From Stromatinia cepivora (lineage: Eukaryota > Ascomycota > Leotiomycetes > Helotiales > Sclerotiniaceae), in contig RCTD01000001.1 of the NCBI GenBank assembly GCA_014898415.1, positions 4,216,001 through 4,280,000 on the forward strand: DNA of 64,000 bases, in the 5' to 3' direction. Below, piece after piece: positions 11,260-22,760 of the stretch. Below the pieces are notes generated by a model, which saw only the letters and a list, made by a program, of their open reading frames with translations, was not told where the DNA came from and made no database searches. The stretch's first letter is position 1. Every line of letters starts with the position of its first letter. The position numbers and the translations under genes are program-made.

Positions 11260-12297
11260 ATGTTTCAGCGCACGCTTCTCAGAAGCAAAGCATTGCGGCC
11301 GTTTGCCAGCCCATCACGTCGTACCACTAGATTGCGCGTCTCCTTTCCAACAAAATTCAACACTTCACACGTCGTCCGACAATCGTCCCAAAGTCGAATC
11401 GCAAGACAATTTCACAGCAATCAATCCATGATAACGACAATGACAGGAAATGTCATACCGAGCGCTGGCAATTCAAGGCTCGATGCCAAGCTCCCGGGGG
11501 GTCATCGTATCATAAGAGAGGATATGACGTGTGCTGAGTTCCACGATTCTGTTTGGGGCTTTGTTGTACGTATTTATTTTCCTTGTTTGAAGGCAAAAAT
11601 TGATTGGCGGTTATAGATCTATCGCTGCGTGGAGGGCAACGATGCTGCGTGGAACAGCATTCTGGAGCAACTTCAAAGCCACATCCAGGAAAATCCCGAG
11701 GATGGGCAATGCCAGGACCTCTTTCCATTCCATGATTTGCACGTCATCGACGACAAGTCGCTCTAGTAAGTCTCAAAGACTTTAGACATGCTGATAATCC
11801 ATACGCTAATGACAAGTCATCAGCGGGGCATCGATCGATGAAGTCAGAGCTTATTTCCAAGCTTGGGTGCCGAAAAACACACCAAGTGTACGATTTCCGA
11901 CGTAAGCTACCTAAGCGTAGATATCACACCTAGATACAAATACTGTCTCGTCGTAGACGAGATATGTCTGGAGTCAGTGGAACATCCGGAAGGTCTGGGG
12001 CCTGTGGTCAAGCTGGTCTGCCGAGACTGGGAGTGCCCCTGGAGTCCTGAGGAAAAGCTTCGGATGGTGCACTCGCTGTTCCATGACGGTATCACTGAGT
12101 ACGAGGAAGAAGATGTGGGTTGGATGTACATGCCTCTTCTATTTCATATGGATAAATATGAGAACTTCCACGATTGGTGTTGGGAGGACATGTATGTGTG
12201 ACCTCCGTTCATTAATGGAACCGAGGATGAGACCGATATGGTGGGCCATTGGAGGCAAAAGAAGAATGCCAACCAGGAGAAGGAGGTCTCTGAAACT
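11260..12297 (+). pseudogene. Fungal orphan-family protein with mitochondrial-type leader, disrupted
   Basis: Exon 1 starts at 11260 with an Arg/Ser-rich leader that looks like a mitochondrial presequence and ends in DSVWGFV. A short intron (about 11566-11616) leads to IYRCVEGNDAAWNSIL. A second intron (GTAAGT near 11766 to about 11821) leads to GASIDEVRAYFQAWVP. The later segments PRYKYCLVVDE, GPVVKLV, DVGWMYMPLLF and W-E-DMYV-stop-PPFING belong to a lineage-expanded family of unknown function common in ascomycetes (YRCxYGDD, PRYxYCxxVDEE, RRPP blocks). Two lesions appear: a frame change around 11896-11903, and an in-frame TGA near 12198 exactly where the family has Arg before PP, consistent with CGA to TGA. 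A missed intron could explain the first lesion but not easily the second. Confidence 0.6.
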
Positions 12298-12608
12298 TGA
12301 TGCTGAAGTTGAATTACGGGATGCAAACTTTAGCACAATGGACTAATGTGGCGCAGCCAAGGAGTCCATGATGCCGCTAATCGATCGTGTGGCACTTCCT
12401 CTGGATCAGAGAGATGGCTAGATAGGATCATGTCGGGATAAGTCAATATTTTATCAGAGGATTAATTAGGTAATTTGGGGCCACCCCTACGACTCTGACG
12501 AACGTCTTGCGGAGCTTGATAGAAAAGCAGGTCGATCGACCGCCTCTTGAAGAATAAAACATCCCGGGTGTGAAACTCATTTAATAATACTTTTTACTGT
12601 ATAATACC

Positions 12609-13861
12609 GTGCTGAAGAATTTCTGTAGGTTACAAGAAGTTGGAAAATATTATCGAGAAGTTCCTGGATGTCCTGAATGCTTGGGGCTGCGTGTCAATCC
12701 ACAGACGTGGCTAAGATCGGAACCCTATGATCTCCTCCTGGATTATTTAAGTAATCGTCCATATTTGGCCAAAAGATTGCAGCGCGCAAGCCAAAATGAC
12801 TTAGAATATGGTCTTTTTTATATTAATGCAATCAAGCTGCCCAAGACCTCAGCGTACCAGGCAAGACCTGGTCTCCGCGATGTTCACCAGCTCGCAGACA
12901 AAAAAGAAGTCTATGGCTGTGGTTGCTGGGATGACAACGTCGAGAGGCTTGAGTTCTATAGGAAACATACCCCATTGAGCTGCGGCACATCCCGACTCCT
13001 CAAAGTCTTTGCCAGTCAACTACTCCGTAAAGAGGACCCATTGCGCCAGGATCCTGATTGTGCATTGCTTTATTTTACTTTAGCCCGAGTCACCATTGAA
13101 AATGTCGAGATGATGCAAGATGGTCTTGAAAGAGTCCTAAATAAGATTTTTACTGGACTTAAAAATCAATATACTATTGTTAACAAAAAGTATATGGAAT
13201 TGATTTTCATGTATAAAAGGCTATTCCGGATAAATTGGAATACCTCGAAGAAAACCAACACAAATTATCTTTCTGAGGTATCCCCCCTTTGAAAATCACT
13301 ATATATCAGTTTTCACTTTGATCATAATTCACCAAAGAAGTTTTTTTTCGTTTAATAAAATATAAGATAAAAATAGTTGATAAGGACTTCCAAAGCATAA
13401 TTCGACATTGGAGGTACCTCAAAAGTAAAGTGGTGGTACGTCATTCAGATGTACATGTATTACTCCAATTTCGAGTGCTAGAACAGCAAGAATTGGCCAT
13501 CGAACAACGAAACATGGTCACCAAGCAGCAGAACATGGCAATGGAGGAAGCCAAAAGGTCTGGAGCGCAAGCCAAGTCGACTTTCGTTTTCACTGCCCTT
13601 ACCATCGTTTCTCTCCCACTTTCTTTCTTTACTTCCTACTTCGGCATGGATTTGTCGGATATCACGGGCTTGAACTCAAAGAATTTCTGGAAAATCACGG
13701 TGCCTATCTCTCTTGCAATAATTCTCTCGATTTTTTCTTTCGCGAGAATTGTTAGCCCTGTAAATCTAGACGAGAAGAAAGCAATGAACCAAACGGAGAA
13801 AAAGAGGGTAAAAACGACCTGGGGATCTTGCTTGAATCTCAGATGTCGTAAATTGAAATAA
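12609..13861 (+). pseudogene. CorA-like Mg2+ transporter relic
   Basis: Two coding blocks of one former gene. The first (12609-13292) has the fungal CorA-like N-terminal pattern YYREVPGCPECLG, WLRSEPYDLLLDYL and RPYLAKRLQ. The second (about 13430-13861) has the C-terminal helix AMEEAKRSGAQAKS, then TM1 (FVFTALTIVSLPLSFFTSYF), the loop GMD, and TM2 (WKITVPISLAIILSIFSF). The pore signature is GMN in active CorA transporters; here it reads GMD. The long central section usual for the family is missing and the join (13293-13429) is AT-rich, so an internal deletion is likely. A possible splice acceptor (TTCTGTAG) sits at 12621-12628, so the true start is unknown. Confidence 0.55.
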
Positions 13862-13903
13862 GTTTAAGTTTGCTATATGGACTGACTACCAGATCTAAGA
13901 TTT

Positions 13904-15990
13904 CTACGGGGTCCCAACGTACGGGTAGTTGTCAGCATTAAGGTTATGGAATTTGGGGAGTTTTCGGCCTCTAACAAGGTTTTCGATGGCCGGGCCATAT
14001 TTTACTAACAAATGCTCCTTCAATGCGGTTTGAATGATTCCCATTCCAAAAGGCACTTCTATATCATTGACACCAATTGGAATCGAAATCATTGGATATC
14101 CGGCTTTCGCTGCAATGGAGCATGCGACGCCTCCATCCGCTTGAAGCAGCACCGGCAGACCATCTAAAGTGTTACCTTTATATCGCAACGCTGCATCAAT
14201 GCCTTCCTCTCTTGATTTCTGCCTTATATAATCGAGTGCTTTGAGATAATCATCCTCGGGCTAGTCTTTCGACTCGAGACATTTGTCAAAATTATCCTGA
14301 TCAGTAGGCCATGCCGGATGTGTACCTGGTACTCCTCCCTCCTGAGTGGTATGTTGGACATTGTAAGCAACCACATCTTCCAAAGAACGAATATTCCCCT
14401 TATTCCCCTTATTTTCCGCAAGTTTATCAAGATACGATCGCAGACTATTGTAGAACTCAGTTCGCACAACTTGGAATTCTGAAAGCTTGGATCCTGTTTC
14501 TCCGTTGCCAAATTCCCAGTCCCAGCCATTAGGGGGGATGATCTCTTCGGCGCTTGGAAAATCAATTTTGAAAACCTGTGCACCTGCGCGCTCTATCTCC
14601 TTGATCAAACACGTCAGAGAGTCGTACTCCAGTCTCTGTTCGACGCAGTTGCTTGCCGCTTCCCATACTCTCTTCCAAGGCAACCCAAATCTCGCACCTT
14701 TCAAGGCATCCTTCTTGCTCAACCACGATGTGTAAGAACCAAGAAGAACTTTATTTGGGAGGGTAGAGGCTAGAGAACTGTCATCAGTGAACGATGACAC
14801 TCGTTTTTCTCGAATAACATCTAAGACTATTGCAGCGTCCTTAACACAACGTCCAAAGGGTCCAATTGTATCCATGCTAGGGGACTCTGGAATCACGCCG
14901 ATCATAGAAACCAAACCAAGAGTAGGTTTTATACCCACTACTGCATTGCGATCCGCTGGAAACATAATGCTTCCATCAGTCTCCGTGCCAATGGAGAATG
15001 CACACATATTCGAGGCGACTGAGCTAGCACTTCCAGAACTCGAGCCTCCAGGATGGCACTCAAGATTGCAAGGGTTTCGGTTTTGCCCTCCTCTAGAGGA
15101 ATAGCCTTCTGCATAATATGACGCTCTCATGGATGCAAATTCAGACAAGTTTGCCTTGGCCATTAACACAGCACCAGATTCTCGTAGAAGAGTGACAATT
15201 CGTGCATCATCTGGAACAACGGTTCCTATCAACGCGGCAGATCCGGCTGTTGTCTGCATTTTGTCCTTGGACGGGCCTTCGTTCGAAAGCCCTTCTGCTA
15301 CGGCTGTAGACAGTTTGCCGATGGTAGCACCAGCATATTTGGAGAAATGGGAGATTGAACCAATTTGAGGAAATGTGAAGGTTGCTAGTTCGGCTTGGAC
15401 TGAAGTCTACTGTGATGATGTGCTCCTGTGTTGGGATCTGCTCCAACGGGATTAGAAAAACTAATACGAGAGGAATATGAAGAATGTCTCACCGGAAGCT
15501 CGCAAATATTAAATTGCACATCTTGTAGAGTGTTGCCATAAAACCCTTCAATGAGCATGTAAGCCGCGCCAACATTTGCTGCTATTTGCGATCCTGGGCC
15601 TTCATAGGCTAATAGTCTGGGGAACGGGACGCCCGTAACGCATTCGTGGAGGAACCTCATTGTCTCAACTTCACACTTGATTGAATACAACTCAGAATGC
15701 TCATCGACGCCATCATTGCTATCGGGATGCCTAGGAAGCCGCACGCGTGCAATGACAATGCGCCCGTCACTTGCCCGGAGTTCGAAGCAGCACCAAAATT
15801 GCCCAGCAGAGAAGGCTTCACTCATGGAGACAGGTTGACCAATGATGAATTCGGTGTGCTCCATGAGAGAGGACTTATTGATAACACTCATGAACCTTTC
15901 AAGGCGCTCTTTCATGCCGTTGTAATCCAACCATCGTAAGATGCCCAGCGTGCACTAGGGGGTGAAGGAGCTTCAGGTACGACAATCGCC
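13904..15990 (-). pseudogene. In-frame chimera: APH-type kinase N-lobe fused to truncated amidase, with nonsense codon
   Basis: Reading leftwards: an ATG at 15990 opens MAIVVPEAPSPPSARWASYD, then a one-base frame change near 15930 leads into an APH-family N-lobe (AGQFWCCFELRASDG, VIARVRLPRHPD, PFPRLLAYEGPGS, AAYMLIEGFYGN). An 86-nt intron (15492-15407) restores FPQIGSISHFSKYAGATIGK. At about 15280-15265 the protein switches in frame to an amidase at KDKMQTTAGSAAL and continues with the signature HPGGSSSGSAS and the C-terminal block to 13904. A TAG at 14263-14261 interrupts it; the intact family reading would be Gln, so CAG to TAG. The kinase lacks its catalytic HGD loop and the amidase lacks the KDN segment holding the catalytic Lys, so neither activity is expected. 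Confidence 0.75.
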
Positions 15991-17038
15991 ATGATTAAAC
16001 TATGCGGAATGTCTTTTGTGGTGTTTGAATAGTACCAGAAGAACAAATGTTCAGATCAGATTGTAAGTTGTCGCTGTACTGTGATTCCTCGAAAGATTCT
16101 TCTAAGCTATTGTACCAAATTAGTGGTGGTTTTATGCAGCCTTGGCCGCCGGCTCAACCACACAGCCCATACATCTCTCATAACCTCAGAAATATTAACC
16201 AATCTTGTTGGTCCCAAAACCCCCTGTTTGCGTCGCCATCAGCACATCTTCATCTTTTCTCCTCACCCCATATTCCTGGCAATGGTCCGTGCAGAAAATC
16301 ATCAAAATCAAATGCACGTTGCCTTTGATAGTCTTGACGACGCATCTATACGCCGAAAAGAAGATAGCGTATTATACTGTATATATATTTGTCTTACTTG
16401 TATATCAACTATCGCTCTATATTCTAAAAGCAGAATGCCTCGTTATAAGCCTATGCAAAAGCAGTATCATAGCCCACGTGACCTACTCGCTTCCCGTCGC
16501 GGATATAGCTTATCTAGATAGAAAGCTTAGAATCTACTACAATTATTTATTATTCTCAAAAAATTCTTCTCATTACTATTATTTTAAAATTCTTTATTTA
16601 TAAAATCTAACAAATATATTATTACTTCAATAGTAAATATAAGAATGTATAAAACTGTAATTTTATTAAAAATTTAATTATATATATATACGTCGTTTTT
16701 TCTATAATAGTTTTATATCTCTTAAATAATTCTATATATTGCTTTTATATTTTCTTTCATACAATCCCATTTTATTTATTTTATAAAATCTCTTTTAATT
16801 TATTCAAAAAGAATCATTTATATTTATATATTCTTTAATTTAATATAGATTAGATTATTTTAATTAGATTTATATTTGAAAAATTCCAAGGGGGGGGAAA
16901 TACTATAAACTCTGTATATGACTTTTTTTTTTCTTTATTGTTATACAAATCGCTAAACTCTAAACCACTTTATAATCTAAATTATTTCAATTCAGTATAC
17001 AACTTTACAAGAATATATTAAATAAAAAACAAAACGAT
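15991..17038. other. Gene-free transition into the AT-rich block
   Basis: Normal composition up to about 16500, then an abrupt shift to very high AT through 17038. There is no coding pattern. The AT-rich 0.5 kb outside the outer retroelement may be RIP spread or an older unrecognised repeat. Confidence 0.5.
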
Positions 17039-17043
17039 ATAAT

Positions 17044-17334
17044 TATCAGAGTCACAAATGGTAAAGAATCAATTAGTCCTAAAACAATTATAAAACTTTT
17101 CATTATCCTTTTCTAATTAAAAAAATCTTTTTTTTTTAAATCTAATAAAAAACGATATCAGAATGATAATAAACTATTGATTATATATTAGAGTTTAATG
17201 AATATAAAGATTTTATAGAGTTTTTTAATCAATTGATAATAGATTATCAATTGTATATTTATCTTTAACAATGAAGTTGTTTTCTTGTAAAGATTCCTAG
17301 TTTTACTAATAATATTTTTTCAACAATTGTAATA
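17044..17334 (-). repeat. Left (3') LTR of the outer gypsy element
   Basis: 291 bp. It aligns without gaps to 37006-37228 plus 38911-38978. Its ends are TATCA...TAATA, the RIP-altered form of TGTCA...TAACA. It is flanked by ATAAT. Confidence 0.88.
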
Positions 17335-18474
17335 AAGCCTTCCCTTTAGGGCTTTATTTCCGAGAAGCTGGTGAATTATTGATCTGTTTATAATTGCAGG
17401 GAATCATTGATTGATAAAATGGTTATAATATATAATGATTTTTGTATAACAAATAAAGAGATAAATAATAATAATAATAATAACAAAAATATATATAATT
17501 TGTTTTTTGAAGATTATATAAATCCATCAGAATTCCATTTTCGAAATTTTGTATTTCTGTATTATAATTGTAGTATTATATTTTAAAACTTTTTATTATT
17601 CTTTTTATTATATTTTAATCCTTTTTTGAATTAATAGTATACTTGATTTATATATCTCTATAATTTATATATTTAATATATCTTTGTTATACTAAATGTA
17701 TTATTTATTATAATAATATGAAATCTTTATTTGAAGAAAAGATAATAAATGAAGAATGCTTTTTTCCAAAAGGATCTAATTTGGTATATATAGAATATGT
17801 TTGAAAGAAGAAACCCTATATAGTATTATTAGAAGATATTAATTTTGTAATAAATTATTTATTGTAGCTTTGTTGTAAATGATAGGCAATTGAAATAGAT
17901 TTATTTGAAGAAATTATATTATTGGGGAAATTGAAAGATTAACAAATTAAATTTATATAAAAAATAAAGGTTTTTTTTTTATAAATAAAAGAAATATAAT
18001 TTGATATAATTATTTTATAATACAAAGGAAATTATATTAATATTAAATGTATAAATAAAGAAATTGATGAAATTGATAGAGATATATATAGATTTGTAGT
18101 GATATTTTATTGATATATTGGGTATAATTCATTGCTTTTTTTATTAACAATTATATAATTATATTAATAATTGATAAATAAATTAATAAATAATAATAAA
18201 CTGAAGGATATTATTAATAAGAAGGATAAAGAAGAGATCCTCGAAATTTCTCCAATTCAATCATCGAAATTTGTTTATATTTTATTAACGAAATCAATAT
18301 ATCGAAAGATAATCAAAGATAAGACCAAAAGTACTAAAAGTATTGATAGAGTAGTAACAAAGAAGTTATAGATTATTATATTTCGAATAATTAAAGCGAA
18401 ATTTATCGAAAAAACTTCCAAATCGGCTTTTATCAAAAGAAAAACATTAGAATTAACTGAATTTCTTAATAATG

Positions 18475-18783
18475 TGTCACGGAAAGCCTTGTGATCCCCT
18501 GTATCTTATGAAGGATCAAAGCGTATGCTTTCCAATCGGAATGAAGGATCTACTAGCCCTTATCAATCTACCAATTGATAAGGTGATCCTGATATCCTAA
18601 TAAACAAAGATCTAGCCTAATTAAGGTGTATATCGGCTAGATAACCACTCATTTGTTCTATATATACAGCTCTTGATTCATATAATCAAGGGCAAGTCAT
18701 TCAATTCTTTTACTCTACCAATCACGTGTACCACCTATTCCCCGATCCCTGAAAGTGCTCTGTAATCATACTATCCCGTGATA
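18475..18783. mobile_element. Solo LTR, 309 bp
   Basis: Begins TGTCACGGAAAGCC and ends CCCGTGATA (from GTGACA). TAATG target duplications are at 18470-18474 and 18784-18788. There is no internal region, so this is the residue of LTR-LTR recombination. It contains a TATATATA promoter-like motif. It is less AT-rich than its surroundings, which suggests a younger insertion. Confidence 0.88.
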
Positions 18784-18953
18784 TAATGATAATAAGAATC
18801 TATAATAATTTAATATTAAATTATTGAATTTCAAAAGATTTAAAAAGGAAAAGATTTTAGTAATTAATATATTGTTTTTATTTTTGATAAATTCTTATAA
18901 ATTAAATCCAATTTTTAAGATTAGTATAATATTGTTGATTATTTATTAAAAAT

Positions 18954-19119
18954 TGTTAACTTTTGGTGCAGGAAATAGTAGTATTATTGACTATATAGGT
19001 TGAACTAAGGATCTATAATTCTAGTAGAAGTAGAATTGAGATTATCCCCAAATATGGTCTATGCACCATTGTAATCTCGTAACTTCAATTTTAATCCTAT
19101 GATAGCCTCATTTCCAACA
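18954..19119 (-). repeat. 3' LTR of the Copia element
   Basis: 166 bp. On the minus strand it starts TGTTGGAAATG. The polypurine tract is immediately upstream on that strand. Confidence 0.92.
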
Positions 19120-19151
19120 CTCCCCCATTAAGGATATCCTATTCAATCCTT

Positions 19152-22100
19152 CTAAACTACTAATCCCAACATTTTCTTGAATCTTTCGAAAGCAATCTTT
19201 GCACAAAGCTTTGTTATTCTATCGACAACCATATCACATATATTAATATAACTAATAGTGATTTTCTCCTTTTCTATTAAATCCCTAATGAAATGATAAC
19301 TAATATCTATATATTTGAATTGTTCATACAAATATAGATTCTTGATTAAAACTAAAACGCTTTGATTATTATCAAACATCTAAACCGTATCTCTGTTCTT
19401 TCTAATATAATTTAATCTGAATAGGTCTTTGAACATTTGTACAATCCATCTCTCTTATTTGATGAATATTACCATCACAATATATTCTGATTCTGTATTA
19501 AAAATAACCACAAACATTTGTTTCTTGTTAGCCCACAATATAAAACCTCTATAGAATATCACAATTCCCCCTGAAACACTTTTCCGATTATATTTATCAT
19601 TAGTCTAATCTGCATTTATATATACCTTTATTATATTATCAGGTATATTATATTCTTTGCAGATATCAGATTGTACTCCCTTTAATCTGAATCATAACTT
19701 CTGTTTGATTGTTAATTATAGATATCGTATCAGATTCTTCAAAACTATAATATAATGTTTTGCTGGTTTTATTATAAATTGTGAAAATCTTTCAATTGAG
19801 AATACTATATCTAATCAAATATATACTATTGAATAAATCATATTTTCTATTCGTTATTGATATTCGTTTATATCTATTAGTTCATCATTATTGGTTGCTG
19901 GTCGGAAATAGGTATAATCCATTATTAGTAGTTTTTTGATTTGATATTATTTATATATAATACTATATTTGGTTAGTATAATATCAAGATATTCTTTTTG
20001 ATCTATAATTAATATATATACTTTTCTATTACAAATGATTTTAATATCTAGGATCTTATTAATTTCCCCTAAATTCTTAATATTAAAACAGGCCGATAAC
20101 TTTTTATCGAACCAAATGATTTGTAATGATATATACGATATAATAATAATATCATCGATATATACCAGTAATATTATATCACGGTCTTTAGATGTATACA
20201 GATATGGGTCTGTTAAATTTTGTATAAAATCTATACCTAAAAGCTTTTTCTTCAATAGTAAATTCCAGTCCCTTTTAATTTGCTTTAAATTATATAAGCT
20301 TTGTAAGGCTTATAATACATATCCTTTTTTGATTTTGATACTTTAGAATAATTCGAAGTAAATCTTTTTCTTCAAATGTGATTCAATAAAAACGTTTTTG
20401 ATATCGAAATATGAATATTCCAAATTTTCCTTTGCAATAATAATTAGGAATAATTTGAATATATCTAATTTCATTATTGATACAAATGTTTCATTATAAT
20501 CCTTTCCTAATACTTGATTGAACCCTTGAGTTATTAATCTTGCCTTGAATCGTTTTACCTTATTATCCTTGGTTTTAACTATAAATATCCATTTCGTCGA
20601 AATCAAATTACTTCCTTTAAGAAATATATATTTTTTCCAAGTACCATTTTGAACCAAAGATATGATTTCCTTTTGGATAGCTTCCTTCCATTTTTTAAAA
20701 TGTTTTCGATCTGATATTACTTCCTTATAAATTCTTGGTATTTTGATTCCTAGAATTTCTTCGGCTGGATATACTACACCTTCTATATTATTTGTATCTA
20801 TTAATGAAATTATGAAATCTAAAATAATCTTATCTTTAATATAAAAATCTATCTTATAAATAATTAGGATTATAATTATAATATATTCTATACTTTCTTG
20901 AATTTTGGTTTATATAGATATTGCAATCAACGCCCTTATAATCTTGCTTTTCTATTTTTCTTTAGGATTTTGTTCCATATCTCTTTTCCGTTTTCATATT
21001 AGATACCTTAAGGATTTATTTTCAAGATCTATTTTATCCTTTTGCTCGATCTCAGATAATTATAGATTTACTTCGCTTTTTGATTCTGTTGAAATAGATT
21101 TATCAACAAAATTTAAAATAATCTTAAATTTTGCTTTTGATATAGATTTAGGATTTGCAAAAGTTAACTCTTAAACTAAACCCTTTGAAATGATGAATTC
21201 GATATCTAAAGTATCCTTGAAAGAAGATTCTTGATTTGTTTTCTGGATATTGCCATTTTTATTTTCATTGTATATTAATATTAATATATTTAATTTATTT
21301 AATCTCAATTCGACAATTGGGGTGTTTAATATAATTATTAAATTCGATATAATATCTACTGGAGAGAATACTTGAAATAAAGATAATACAAATATTGCAT
21401 TTGATATTAAAGATAAAGAAAATACTTTGTTTATTACCGATCTACCATAAGGTTTTCAATCTAACTCTACATTCTTTGTTTCTTGTAGACCTGATTCACA
21501 ATTTCTTAATTTAAAATCTAAATCTCCTCCTCGATGAAATTCATCTATAATTATTCTATTTAATCGAAATATATAATCTAACTCTGAAGAATATACTTTG
21601 ATATATTTGTTTATAATTTTTGAATACTTTAAAAATACACTAATTCTCGAAATATCCTACAACTTGTTATATCTCTACCCTTTCGGAATAATCTTAAGAT
21701 TAATATAAATATAATATTTGCTCCCCCAGATTTTGTATATCTTTATATTTGATATTATACCTATAAAAGTTTCTATAAAGGATCGATCTATTCCGTTTAT
21801 ATCAGAACCAATATTAATACAATTCCTAATATAAGTATTATACTTTACAACTTCATTTCAAAATTCTAATAGTAATCCAGTTTCTTTTAGCATTGTTTTC
21901 ATATCTGCCTCTACAATCCTTATATTCCGTTTTACAAACCCGTTTTGATATGAAAAGGCAATTATTGTAATTTCGGATTGTATGCCTAATAATTATTCAT
22001 GAATAATTTATAAGAGTTCCAATACATTATCAGTTCTAATTATAATGATCTTTTCTTCAATAGTTAATTCCATCTCCTTTTTCCAAATTTTCAATATTTG

Positions 22101-22760
22101 AATTATATCATCTTTTTGTTTAAATAATATAATCTAATTTACTTTTATATAATTATCAATAATCAATATAAAATAACGATTCCCTCAAATCGATTTTGGG
22201 AATGATCCTGCAATATCGAAATGTATAAATTCAAATCTCTTTGATTTATACAGATTCAATTACTTCGAAATATAATTGATCATTTTAATAAATATATATA
22301 CTTCGCAGATATTTAATTCAATTGGAACTTTTATTAGTTTAATTATATTGGATATCTTATATAGATTTTTGATCTTATCTGAACCTAGATGGTTGAATCT
22401 TCGATGCTATAATAGATATCTCTCTTTCTCCTTGAATATTAATTCGTTATCGATACCTTTAGTACTATCGATTATTTTTGAAGAAAAGCCTTTTTCCTGA
22501 TCATTTTGATATATACTAGAATAGAGAACTATATCCTTATATCCTTTAATTATATATAAAACCATATACATTCTATCTTGCATTCTAGTATGGATAACTT
22601 TCTTATTGTCCTTCTTGAAATATATATAATAAAAGTTGAATTTCCTTTGCAACTTTGTTTCGCAGATTCTTTTTTCTAACAACAAGTTTACTCCTAACCC
22701 TAATACGTATAACATATTTAAAAGTAGTATTTTAGAATTATCTTTGTATACCATATCCAT
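19152..22760 (-). pseudogene. Copia pol remnants (GAG-pre-integrase to RNase H)
   Basis: Minus-strand fragments in family order. 22760-22407 has VLGLGVNLLLEKRICE, the segment before the Copia integrase. 20657-20343 has NGTWKKYIFLKG, STKWIFIVKTK and KARLITQGFNQVLGKDYNETF, the N-terminal Copia reverse transcriptase. 20255-19947 has VYIDDIIII, the catalytic YxDD box, still with both Asp. 19379-19152 has KYIDISYHFIRDLI and the C-terminal RNase H motifs. Stops between the blocks come mainly from C-to-T-type changes. Confidence 0.9.

Noticed and set aside
11902..11956. A 55-nt intron that would bypass the frame change in the orphan-family pseudogene
   Set aside because: It would remove PRYKYCLVVD, a core conserved block of the family, so a frameshift is more likely.
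15207..15446. Alternative minus-strand frame across the kinase/amidase junction
   Set aside because: It has no family resemblance; the spliced reading gives continuous kinase-like then amidase sequence.
18171..18371. Plus-strand ORF in the AT-rich block (Lys/Ile/Asn-rich)
   Set aside because: It is an open frame expected by chance in the low-GC outer gypsy sequence, and on the opposite strand from the element's pol gene.
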